Notes under the pieces: generated by a model
What the model was told of the DNA's origin: nothing
Seen by the model: only the letters and a program-made list of their open reading frames with translations
Database searches by the model: none
Assembly (NCBI RefSeq): GCF_019710575.1
Contig: NZ_JAHWFK010000040.1
Span: 62,001 to 126,000, forward strand
DNA length: 64,000 nucleotides
Direction: 5' to 3'
From: Paractinoplanes polyasparticus
Lineage (GTDB): Bacteria; Actinomycetota; Actinomycetes; Mycobacteriales; Micromonosporaceae
Position numbers and translations under genes: made by a program
Shown: positions 1 through 6,990 of the stretch, in pieces
How the letters are laid out: each line of letters opens with the position of its first letter
Position numbering within the stretch: position 1 is the stretch's first letter

Positions 1-1
1 C

Positions 2-265
2 CGCTACCACGGTGACTTCGACTGGCCCGGCATGTCGATCGCAGGGCGTGTCATGAAACAGGGTGCCGCTGCCTGGCGGATGTCCGCCGAGGACTACACC
101 ACAGCTGTTGCCGCGCTCGACGCTGATCACGCCATCGCGCTGACAGGCCGGGCCGTGCCGACACCGTGGGACCCGGGCTTGGCTGCAGCCATGTCGGCGC
201 AGGGTCTGGCCGTTCACGAAGAGTTCGTTCTCGCCGACCTCCTCGGCGACCTCGAACGCCGATGA
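2..265 (+). CDS. DUF2399 (TIGR02679/JetD-like) protein, C-terminal part only
   Basis: The frame is open from base 2, so only the last 87 residues of a longer protein are visible. Near the start it reads HGDFDWPG, a toprim-like D-x-D motif. Further on are WRM, a PTPWDP segment and VHEE near the end, the usual tail of DUF2399 (TIGR02679) proteins. In known genomes this family is the JetD nuclease subunit of the DUF2397/DUF2398/SMC-like/DUF2399 version of the Wadjet anti-plasmid system. If so, JetA, JetB and JetC should lie immediately to the left, outside the window; that is inference. The gene ends 9 nt before the stop of a convergent SEC-C gene. Confidence 0.75.
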   Translation, partial: RYHGDFDWPGMSIAGRVMKQGAAAWRMSAEDYTTAVAALDADHAIALTGRAVPTPWDPGLAAAMSAQGLAVHEEFVLADLLGDLERR

Positions 266-274
266 TGAGTCCGG

Positions 275-1200
275 CTACAGGGGCCGGCCGCAGCACTTCT
301 TGTACTTGCGTCCGGAGCCGCACCAGCAGGCGGCGTTGCGTTCCGGCGGCCAGCTAATCATCAGGTGGTCCGGCGCGGTCTCGCAATAGCGCCGTTTGGT
401 GTTCGCGGCCGTCGGTGAACCGCCGTGCTGGCGGGCGAAGTCGATGAGACCGTCGACTTGGGCGGTGACGACGGTGATCGAGGGGACTCCGCCGTCGCTT
501 ACCTCGCGCCACCGGTATTCGGCGGCGTCGTAGTACTCGTCTTCTGGTTGCTCGTAGACGCCGGGCCACTGCTGTTGGGCGAGTCGGCGCTGGTCGCGTT
601 GGAAGGTGAGCATACGGGTCTGGCGGGGGCATAGCCGGAGTCGATCAGGTCGAGAACGTCCTCGGCTGTGGTCGGCTGCTCCGGATCAGTCAGCTCGGGC
701 ACCAGGGTGTCGAGCAGGTCGGGGGAGTGTCCGAGCTGCTGACGTACGTGCTGCCGGTTGCGCAGCATGATGGTGGTGCCGATGGTGAGCCACTGATCGC
801 GGCGGCGCAGTGCGTCGAGTTGCTCCTCGGTGAGGCGGGCAGCGGCCCGGTCGTACCAGCGGGCGGCGTGGTCGAGGTCGCCATGAGCGGTGAGAAGTTC
901 CGCGGCGAGTTCGCACTGCCGTTCGCCCAGGGCAGGATCTTTCGCTGCGGTATTGAGCTCGGCATACGCCATCTCGGTGTCACCTGCCTGCAGGTGCAGG
1001 TCGGCCAGTTGAATGTGGGCGTCGCACCCGTATTCGCCGCCGCCCTGGATGAGTTCGTCGAGGATGGCGCGGGCACGGTCCGAGCGCCCGGCTCGCTGCC
1101 AGGCGTCGGCGGCCTCCAGCAGGATCTCGGAGCGCTCCTCAGCGTACGTATCGGCGTCGGCTTCGAGCTCTTCCGCCAGCTTCGTGTCGGCATGCGCCAT
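275..1200 (-). pseudogene. TPR/SEC-C motif protein, broken by a frameshift
   Basis: The first frame (ATG at 1200) gives a mostly helical TPR-like region with alternating small and acidic residues, running to an LDLIDSGYAP segment. At a run of five C on the minus strand, near 620, the reading passes to another frame. That frame continues plausibly (MLTFQRDQRRLAQQQWPG) and ends with a SEC-C zinc motif CWCGSGRKYKKCC at 275. Restoring one base in the C run would reconnect both halves into one protein of about 308 residues. SEC-C modules bind zinc and often sit at protein C-termini. Either the gene is newly inactivated or the run was mis-sequenced. Confidence 0.65.
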
Positions 1201-1350
1201 GCCGGGGATCGTACTGGCCGAGGAACTGCTCAAACACCAGCGGTCGCCCGACCGGGTAGGGCCGCAGTTGACCGACCGGGCGGGTTGATCATCTCCGGAT
1301 GGCGGTTGCTCGTACGATCAGTCCGAGGGCGAAGCGGGAGGAGAAAGTCG

Positions 1351-1734
1351 ATGATGACGTATCAACCCATGACCTTGGTTGACCTGGCCAGCCACCTGTC
1401 GCGCCAGCCTGACCTGAAGATCCGGTGGAAACATGTGTGGGAGTTTCTTGAGGAATATCGGTGGGAGCCGGCCGACAAGCAGGCTGACCTACTGCTCGAG
1501 GAGCCACCCATGACGGGTGACACGCGGTGGGATGTCCTGCTCGGCGCGCTCGCGGAACACCTCGCCGCGCAGCTCGACCGATCGCCACCTGATTGGGCCA
1601 GGTCGCGTGTGCTGACGACACCATGGTTTCCCTCCTCGTTGCCGTCGAAGCGGATGGAGGCGCTCATCTGGGCGCCCGCCGCCTTCCGCAAGCATGGCGT
1701 CTACCTGTCCGCACGCGACCTGGACGCCGCATGA
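1351..1734 (+). CDS. Antitoxin-like partner of a DUF6036 nucleotidyltransferase
   Basis: A 127-residue protein starting at ATG 1351, with a GGAGGAG ribosome site 8 nt upstream. The sequence is rich in Trp and Pro (WEFLEEYRWEP, GDTRWDVLLGALAEHL) and ends in an APAAFRKHGVYLSARDL segment. In actinobacteria this small family is regularly found directly ahead of DUF6036 nucleotidyltransferases. That is also the case here: its TGA overlaps the next ATG (ATGA, 1731-1734). A toxin-antitoxin role is inferred from this pairing only. Since the partner is truncated, this gene may be an orphan. Confidence 0.6.
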   Translation: MMTYQPMTLVDLASHLSRQPDLKIRWKHVWEFLEEYRWEPADKQADLLLEEPPMTGDTRWDVLLGALAEHLAAQLDRSPPDWARSRVLTTPWFPSSLPSKRMEALIWAPAAFRKHGVYLSARDLDAA

Positions 1735-2003
1735 CTGACGACGGACTCCTCGGCCGAGCCGAACTGGAGCGAGCCTTCTCGGCATCGGCCGACCGACTGG
1801 CCCGCCGCGACCTCTTCATCGTCGGCGGCGCCGCGATGGCGCTGGCGTACGACGCCAACCGCGTGACGAGAGACGTAGACGCTACGTTCGTACCGCACGG
1901 TGTCGTTCTGGAGGAAGCCCGCAACGTGGCAGACGCGTTGGGATTACGCCTTGGTGGCTCAACGAGCAGGCCAGCGCCTACGTCTCGACGCAGAATGATG
2001 CAG
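1731..2003 (+). pseudogene. DUF6036-family nucleotidyltransferase, truncated
   Basis: The start overlaps the preceding gene. The N-terminal half carries the nucleotidyltransferase signature, FIVGGAAMALAYD followed by RVTRDVDA (the G-G and D-x-D elements). Near 1945 the frame breaks; the sequence continues in another frame as PWWLNEQASAYVSTQNDAG, the next expected block of the family. It then ends abruptly near 2003, where minus-strand integrase sequence begins. The final third of the family's usual length of roughly 170-190 residues is missing. The truncation point is shared with the int fragment, so one deletion probably removed both ends. Confidence 0.7.
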
Positions 2004-2078
2004 GACTGAGGCGATCCAGCGTTGACGCCCTTCGTCCCAGTGCAGTCCGCCATCACCTCTGCTGCGGCGTTTCGTCAT
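2004..2078 (-). pseudogene. int: N-terminal remnant of an integrative-element tyrosine integrase
   Basis: Reading leftward from an ATG at 2078, which overlaps the xis stop as ATGA, the DNA encodes MTKRRSRGDGGLHWDE and then GRQRWIASV. This matches the highly conserved start of site-specific integrases of actinomycete integrative elements (RRSRGEGGL-W-E-RQRWIA). Similarity stops near 2004, about 25 codons in, where plus-strand nucleotidyltransferase sequence begins. All catalytic parts are missing, so the element cannot excise by itself. The order repSA-xis-int with coupled xis/int is normal for these elements. Confidence 0.75.
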
Positions 2079-2281
2079 GCGGCGACTCCTTTCGTGCTCT
2101 CCCGTTCGAGTAGGGAGACGTATTCGGTGATGGCCGACTCGGGCACAAGTCGGGTGCGGCCTTCTTTGACGGTGCGCAATCGGCCGGAGCGGACGAGTTC
2201 GTAGATCACGGAGCGGCTGAGGCTCAGTTGCTGCATGGCTTCTGGGATGCGGTAGAGAGCCTTCCGCTGGGGTTCGGTCAA
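2075..2281 (-). CDS. xis: Excisionase, MerR-type helix-turn-helix
   Basis: A 68-residue basic protein containing YRIPEAMQQLSLSRSVIYEL, RSGRLRTVKEGRTRLVP and a short tail: the classic excise/HTH_17 DNA-binding fold. It lies 22 nt downstream of the repSA remnant and overlaps the int remnant by 4 nt, the normal order in actinomycete integrative elements. Its job would be to direct the integrase toward excision. It looks intact, unlike its two neighbours, but has no functional partner in the window. Confidence 0.85.
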   Translation of the reverse strand: MTEPQRKALYRIPEAMQQLSLSRSVIYELVRSGRLRTVKEGRTRLVPESAITEYVSLLERESTKGVAA

Positions 2282-2303
2282 CGGGTCTCCTTCCGGGTGG
2301 AGG

Positions 2304-4046
2304 TCAGGCGGCTTGTAGGACGAGTGGGACGGCGGAACCGGCTTCGTGGGCGAGCTCGTCGCGTCCGGTCTCTTGTCGGGCGCGGGCCATCGCGGCTGCG
2401 GTGTTGGCTAGCAGAGCATCGCCGTTGTTGTGCCAGCCGACTCCGGCGAAGGACAGGGTGCCAACGACGAGCGTTGTCTCGTCGAGGTGGTCGACGGTGT
2501 GGACGGTGCCGGGGTCGGTGGCGGCCTGGTCTTCGGTACGGCGGTAGACGATGCGAGTGTCTCGGAGCGTGGCGAAGCGCACGACGCGGCGGCGGGTTTT
2601 GGTGAGGAAGTGTCCGGCGAAGCCGAACCGGTGGGCCCATCGACGCAGCCGTGCATACGGGTTGGTGGCCGTGCCGTCGTTGGCGGGTTTGGTGTCAAGG
2701 TTGCCTTGACGTTCGGCGACGCAGACAGGGCAGGCCCGGTAGCGGGTATGGGTGCCGCAGTCCGGACAGTCCCACGGTTCGCCGAACGGACCGCCGGTCG
2801 TAGTACGAGACCGGTCGCTGGGCGGCCGGGTATGAGAGGCCGGGTTGAGGGTAGGGCGCCCGATGCGCCAGCAGGCGGCGACGAGTCGGGCGATGTGGTC
2901 GCCGTCGGGGTCGTACTGGTCGATGGTGTCGTCGGTGATGCGGGTGGAGGAGAAGCCGGTGGCCTCCGTCGATTTGGTGGTGTACTTGGCGAGATAGCCG
3001 GCCTTTTGCGAGGCGAGCTGTTCGCCGACCATGTCGTCGGTGATGCTGCCGTCCCCGGCGAGGGCGAGCGCCTGGATGTCGAAGCCTTTGTCCGGGTCTC
3101 CCCACCGGATCTCCCAGCCTTGCGGCCGGTCAGGGTGCGCCGGGGTGGTGAAGGAGATCGTCCGCACCGCGTGGCGGAAGGCGGCGATGATGACGTCGAC
3201 GTCGACGCCGGGCGGGGGATGAGGACGGCGTCGGGGTCGTCGGGGTGCACGCCGTCAAGGCGGACCAGGGCGTGGAAGTGCACGACGGCGCGGCGTTGCA
3301 TCTCGGCGGCTTTGCCGTGGGTGAGCTGCGCCGCCGGGACCATGCGGATCTTGCCGCTGGGGGTGGTTTTGGCGACCGGGGGCAGGCCGCGGGCTTTGCA
3401 GATTTGGGCGAGTTAGCGGTCAGCGGCTTGTTTGGTGCGGTGCCACAGTTCGGTGGAGAACAGGTTCCAGACGACGTGGTGGTCGTGGTCGTAGCAGTCG
3501 AGGCACAGCGGTTGGCCGAGGGCGGGGTCGTCGGGGGGTGTGGCGTCGCCAGCAGACGACCGGGTGCCCGTGGTCGCACGGTGCGGGGGTGCCGCGGCGG
3601 GCGTGGCAGGGTTCGGCTTGGCAGGTGCAGCGTTTGCGGTTCGTGCAGGTGTGTTTGCGCGCGACACGGGTGTGCACGGTGCCGAAGCTGGGGGCGGTGA
3701 AGGTGGGGAACACGGCCGGGTGTTTTGCCACCGACGTCAGGATGCCTTTTCCGCCAACGAGAAACGACCGCAGGATCTGGTAGGCGTCGCGCTGGTAGGT
3801 GCGGGCGCAGGACGGGCAGCCCGAGGCGAGGCGGGTGCCGCAGGCTTTGTAGATGGCGGCGTCGGGGAGCTGGTCGGTGTGCCGGGAGTCGAGCAGGCGG
3901 CCGGTGGCTGCTTCGATGCTGTCGAGGGTGCCGGACAGCCGGATCGGGCGGGTGCAGCCGGAGGCGGCTTGCACGTGGGTGAGCCAGTCGAAGTAGTCCG
4001 GGCTCGAGGCGCGGGCCAGGGCTTGCCCGGCGGCGGAAGGGCTCAA
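2304..4046 (-). pseudogene. repSA: RepSA-type replication initiator, multiply disrupted
   Basis: The protein can be followed through three frames. From ATG 4046 it runs through a Cys-rich block (ACGTRLASGCPSCARTYQRD) and a second zinc-like block. Near 3540 it shifts frame to PLCLDCYDHDHHVVWNLFST. An in-frame TAA follows at about 3413. The segment VVHFHALVRLDGV is next, with a further shift near 3200. The last frame then runs undisturbed to 2304 (AGYLAKYTTKSTEATG, DGDHIARLVAACW). These are hallmark RepSA motifs for rolling-circle-type replication of actinomycete integrative elements. Three independent lesions argue for real decay rather than one sequencing error. Confidence 0.85.
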
Positions 4047-4139
4047 GGCCCTCCGCGAGGCGTTGCGCGAGCTCGGTCCGCGGTTCGACTCTTGACGGCC
4101 TACAGCGTCACAGGTGATTCCGGGCTCTTGTCCTCACGG

Positions 4140-4532
4140 TCAGGCGGTGAGTTGGCGACGTACGTCGTCGGAATCGTGCAGGTTGGTCATCTGCACGAAT
4201 CGGCCGTTGCTGACCTTGTAGATCGCGTACTCGACGATCTCGAACGATGCGCCGGTCGGCGGGACGCCCAGCCATTCCTTCACCGGGGTGCCGGTGTTGA
4301 CCACGCGCGCAGCGATGCGGCCGCGGTCGATCAGCAGTTCCTTGAGGTCCCAGTGGAAGTCGGGAACGGCGTCGATAATGCTCTTCATGTCGGCGACGAC
4401 GTCGTCTCTGGTTCCCCATTCGCCGTTCAGCATGACCCTGTCGGCGACGAACTCGTCCATCCTCTCGAGCTGGTGGGCGTCAAGCGTGGTGATGTAGCGG
4501 TGGTAGAAGCTACGCAGGTCGGTGTCGGTCAT
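4140..4532 (-). CDS. SnoaL-like ester cyclase family protein
   Basis: A 130-residue single-domain protein with ATG 4532 and a GAGGAG ribosome site 7 nt before it. The pattern FYHRYITTLDAH..DEFVADRVMLNG, W and P in VKEWLGVPPTG, then FEIVEYAIYKV, is typical of the SnoaL/NTF2-like fold used by polyketide cyclases and many small-molecule isomerases. The substrate is unknown. It lies 35 nt downstream of an SDR gene on the same strand and is probably in its operon, so the two may act on one metabolite. Confidence 0.75.
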   Translation of the reverse strand: MTDTDLRSFYHRYITTLDAHQLERMDEFVADRVMLNGEWGTRDDVVADMKSIIDAVPDFHWDLKELLIDRGRIAARVVNTGTPVKEWLGVPPTGASFEIVEYAIYKVSNGRFVQMTNLHDSDDVRRQLTA

Positions 4533-4567
4533 CAGATTCTCCTCACGGGTGTTCGCGCGACGTCTGG

Positions 4568-5248
4568 TCAATAGGCGATGCGGCCCTGGCGGCTGTGGTA
4601 CTCACCGGTGGGTCCGTCGGGGCCGAGCAGGGCTAGGGCAACCGTCGCGTCCGTACCTTCGGTGACGGTCTGATGTCCGTTGTGGCTGTTGAGGTCGGTC
4701 GCGGTGTACCCCGGGTCGGAGGCGTTGATCCGCATTCCCGGCAGGTTCTTGGCGTACTGCACGGTCAGGGCGATCACGGCCGCCTTGGAGCTGGCGTACG
4801 GCACCATGTATCCGTGGAACGAGTCGTCCTCGGGGTCCAACAGGGCGCGCGGGAAACCCAGCCCCGACCCGACGTTGACGATCACCGGGTTGGACGAGCG
4901 CTTCAGCAGCGGCAGGGCGGCCTGGGTGACCCGTACGATGCCGAAGACATTCGTCTCGAACGTCGCCCGCATCGCCTCGACGTCCAGGTCGTCAAGGGTC
5001 CAGGACGGGCCGACGATGCCGGCGTTGTTGATCAGGACGTCGAGGCCGGGCAGGGACGCGATCGCATTGTCGACGCTGTCCTGGTCGGTGACGTCGAGCT
5101 GAATCGGGATCGCGCCGAGTCCGTGGGCGGCACTGCCGGAGGCCAGGTCGCGCATGCCGGCGTACACAGTGTGGCCGGCGGCAATGAGGCGGCGGGCGGT
5201 TTCCAGACCGAGGCTCTTGTTGGCCCCGGTCACCAAAGTTGTGGTCAT
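4568..5248 (-). CDS. Short-chain dehydrogenase/reductase
   Basis: A 226-residue classical SDR. It starts MTTTLVTGANKSLG (the nucleotide-binding glycine motif, slightly unusual with K-S), then LDVTDQDS, NNAG, a catalytic Ser region (NVGSGLG) and YASSK with the Tyr and Lys. ATG 5248 was chosen because the Rossmann strand starts right after it. It is divergent from an XRE/MmyB regulator at 5348, an arrangement common for such regulators and their SDR target. The substrate is unknown. Confidence 0.85.
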   Translation of the reverse strand: MTTTLVTGANKSLGLETARRLIAAGHTVYAGMRDLASGSAAHGLGAIPIQLDVTDQDSVDNAIASLPGLDVLINNAGIVGPSWTLDDLDVEAMRATFETNVFGIVRVTQAALPLLKRSSNPVIVNVGSGLGFPRALLDPEDDSFHGYMVPYASSKAAVIALTVQYAKNLPGMRINASDPGYTATDLNSHNGHQTVTEGTDATVALALLGPDGPTGEYHSRQGRIAY

Positions 5249-5347
5249 GTCTCGAGGTTGCGCCACCGGTGGGGCGGCTGACAGGCCCCCGTGATCGTGG
5301 GAACAGCAGTACCACCCGCCGCCGGCGATGAGGGGGACCATGGAGGC
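5249..5347. promoter_or_regulatory. Divergent promoter region between SDR and XRE regulator
   Basis: A 99-nt spacer between two divergent starts. Both promoters and any operator of the MmyB-type regulator must lie here. No strong palindrome was found by eye. Confidence 0.4.
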
Positions 5348-6193
5348 ATGGACGACTTCGCGCGCGTGCTGCGAGCCTGGCGGAACCGGGTACGCCCGGA
5401 GGACGTCGGGCTCAGTCCCGGCTTGAACCGGCGCATCTCCGGTCTGCGCCGGGAGGAGCTGGCGTTGATCGCCGGTGTCAGTGTCGACTACATCGTCCGG
5501 TTGGAACAGGGACGCGCCCGTAATCCCTCGCCGCAGCTGCTGTCCGCGCTGGCCCGGGCGCTGCGGTTGAGCGACGTGGAACGCGAACACCTGTTCCGGG
5601 TCGCTGGGGCGGCCCTGCCGCCGGCCGGGCGCGTGCCCCGCGAGGTCACCCCGACCGCGCAGCGGATGGTCGACCGCTTCCGCAACGCGCCGGTGCTGGT
5701 GGCAGTGCACACCGCGATATACGAACTGGTGCTGTGGAACCCGCTCTGGGCCGCCCTGTTCGGAGACCCGTCCAGTCAGACCCGGCTGGAACGCAACGTC
5801 GCGTGGCGGTACTTCGCAGGGTCGACCCCGGTGACGCACACCCCGGAGGACGACGAAGCGTACGCCCGTGACCTCGTCGGCAACCTGCGCCACGCGGCCG
5901 GCCGCTACCCCGGCGATCCGGAGATCCCGCAGCTGATCGACACGCTGATCACAGCATCCCCCGATTTCGCCCGCCGCTGGGAGGCGGGCACGGTCGGGGA
6001 ACTACGCAGCAGTCGCAAGATCCTGCACACCGACCTCGTCGGTGACATCGTCGTCGACTGCGACAACTTCACCGGCGGCCCCGGCGACCAGACAATCGTG
6101 ATGATGACCGCCGAACCGGGCTCCGAGGACGAGCAGAAGCTTGACCTGCTACGGGTCATCGGACTTCAGGACCTGCAAAACCGAACAACCTGA
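5348..6193 (+). CDS. XRE-family regulator with MmyB-like ligand domain
   Basis: A 281-residue protein. The N-terminal helix-turn-helix (ISGLRREELALIAGVSVDYI, then RLEQGRARNPS) is followed by an MmyB-like PAS-type domain (YELVLWNPLWAALFGD, then RNVAWRYFA, and a C-terminal VMMTAEPGSED). This family in actinobacteria usually represses a divergently transcribed dehydrogenase and is relieved by fatty-acid-like or small aromatic ligands. The neighbouring SDR at 4568-5248 is the obvious candidate target. ATG 5348 is preceded by GGAGG-type sequence. Confidence 0.85.
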   Translation: MDDFARVLRAWRNRVRPEDVGLSPGLNRRISGLRREELALIAGVSVDYIVRLEQGRARNPSPQLLSALARALRLSDVEREHLFRVAGAALPPAGRVPREVTPTAQRMVDRFRNAPVLVAVHTAIYELVLWNPLWAALFGDPSSQTRLERNVAWRYFAGSTPVTHTPEDDEAYARDLVGNLRHAAGRYPGDPEIPQLIDTLITASPDFARRWEAGTVGELRSSRKILHTDLVGDIVVDCDNFTGGPGDQTIVMMTAEPGSEDEQKLDLLRVIGLQDLQNRTT

Positions 6194-6513
6194 CGTTTCC
6201 GATGAGGTTGGGCGGCCTCATCCCACCTGCCCGCGCTGGTCGCCGTCGACGGCATCGAGCTGCGCGCACGGGCGGTGAGCTCCGAAGCGTCGGCCCCGTG
6301 CTGCCGGAGCGTCCGAGGGAGGCCGCGCCCGCGACGCGAGCGGACTCCCGGACCCGACATCTGATACGCGAGCATCCCTGGCCGATCACGGCCGGTTGAC
6401 GCACTGAGTCGACCTCAGCGCCTCCCACTGCTGGCGAGATTTGGTCGGACCATGGCATTTATGCCACTTCTCCGGACTTGGCCGGGCCCCTACCGTCAAC
6501 CGTCGTGAGAACA
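6194..6513 (+). pseudogene. Possible degraded ISL3-type transposase N-terminus in a gene-free gap
   Basis: This 320-nt gap has no intact gene. From about 6218 the plus strand reads SHLPALVAVDGIELRARAV, followed by a Cys-containing stretch. This loosely resembles the start of ISL3-family transposases, an LLFPHL-type motif followed by a zinc-binding segment. Frames break soon after and no inverted repeat ends were found. The similarity is weak and the assignment tentative. Confidence 0.25.
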
Positions 6514-6990
6514 ATGGACGTAGTCGTTAACGGGGAGCCCCGCAGGTTCGAAGCAGGCGGGTCCGGGCGGCTCCTCGAGCTGCTCCGCGAGGAATTCGGG
6601 CTGACCGGTACCAAGTTCGGTTGTGAATCGCGCAGCTGCGGGGCATGCACGGTCCTGATCGGCGACCGCGCCACCCTGGCGTGCGCCGTCGAGCCCGCGT
6701 CCGTGGCCGGCGGCCGGGTGACGACGATCGAGGGCCTGGCGGACGGTCCCGCCGCGCTGCACGTCGTGCAGCAGGCGTTTCTCGATGAGCAGGTGGGCCA
6801 GTGCGGGTGGTGCACGCCGGCACAGGTGCTGACCGCTGTCGCCCTGCTGCGGGAAGTGGCCGATCCCGGTGTCGATCTCATCCGCGAGCGTCTGTCGGCG
6901 GTGCTGTGCCGCTGCGGCACCTACCAGCGCGCGTTCGCCGCCGTGACCCGGGCGGCCGCGGTCCTCGCCGGGCAAGGAGAAGCCGAGTGA
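6514..6990 (+). CDS. [2Fe-2S] subunit of a molybdenum hydroxylase
   Basis: A 158-residue electron-transfer subunit of the xanthine dehydrogenase/aldehyde oxidase family. The plant-type cluster motif GCESRSCGACTVL with a downstream C is followed by the second cluster, CGWCTPAQV and CRCGTY. An upstream in-frame GTG at 6505 is an alternative start. The gene overlaps the large subunit by GTGA at 6987-6990, so the two are translationally coupled. No FAD subunit gene is adjacent; two-subunit enzymes of the isoquinoline 1-oxidoreductase type lack one. Confidence 0.9.
   Translation: MDVVVNGEPRRFEAGGSGRLLELLREEFGLTGTKFGCESRSCGACTVLIGDRATLACAVEPASVAGGRVTTIEGLADGPAALHVVQQAFLDEQVGQCGWCTPAQVLTAVALLREVADPGVDLIRERLSAVLCRCGTYQRAFAAVTRAAAVLAGQGEAE

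Noticed and set aside
727..1734. Long plus-strand frame across the SEC-C gene
   Set aside because: Only its last 127 codons (from 1351) match a known family. The rest is antisense to conserved TPR/SEC-C coding sequence.
4047..4095. Plus-strand tail LKALREALRELGPRFDS with a stop, just beyond repSA
   Set aside because: May be the 3' end of another truncated gene at the element's border, but it is too short to assign.
1900..4140. tRNA gene or att site flanking the integrative-element remnant
   Set aside because: No tRNA-like cloverleaf or direct repeat was found on either side; the int side is deleted.
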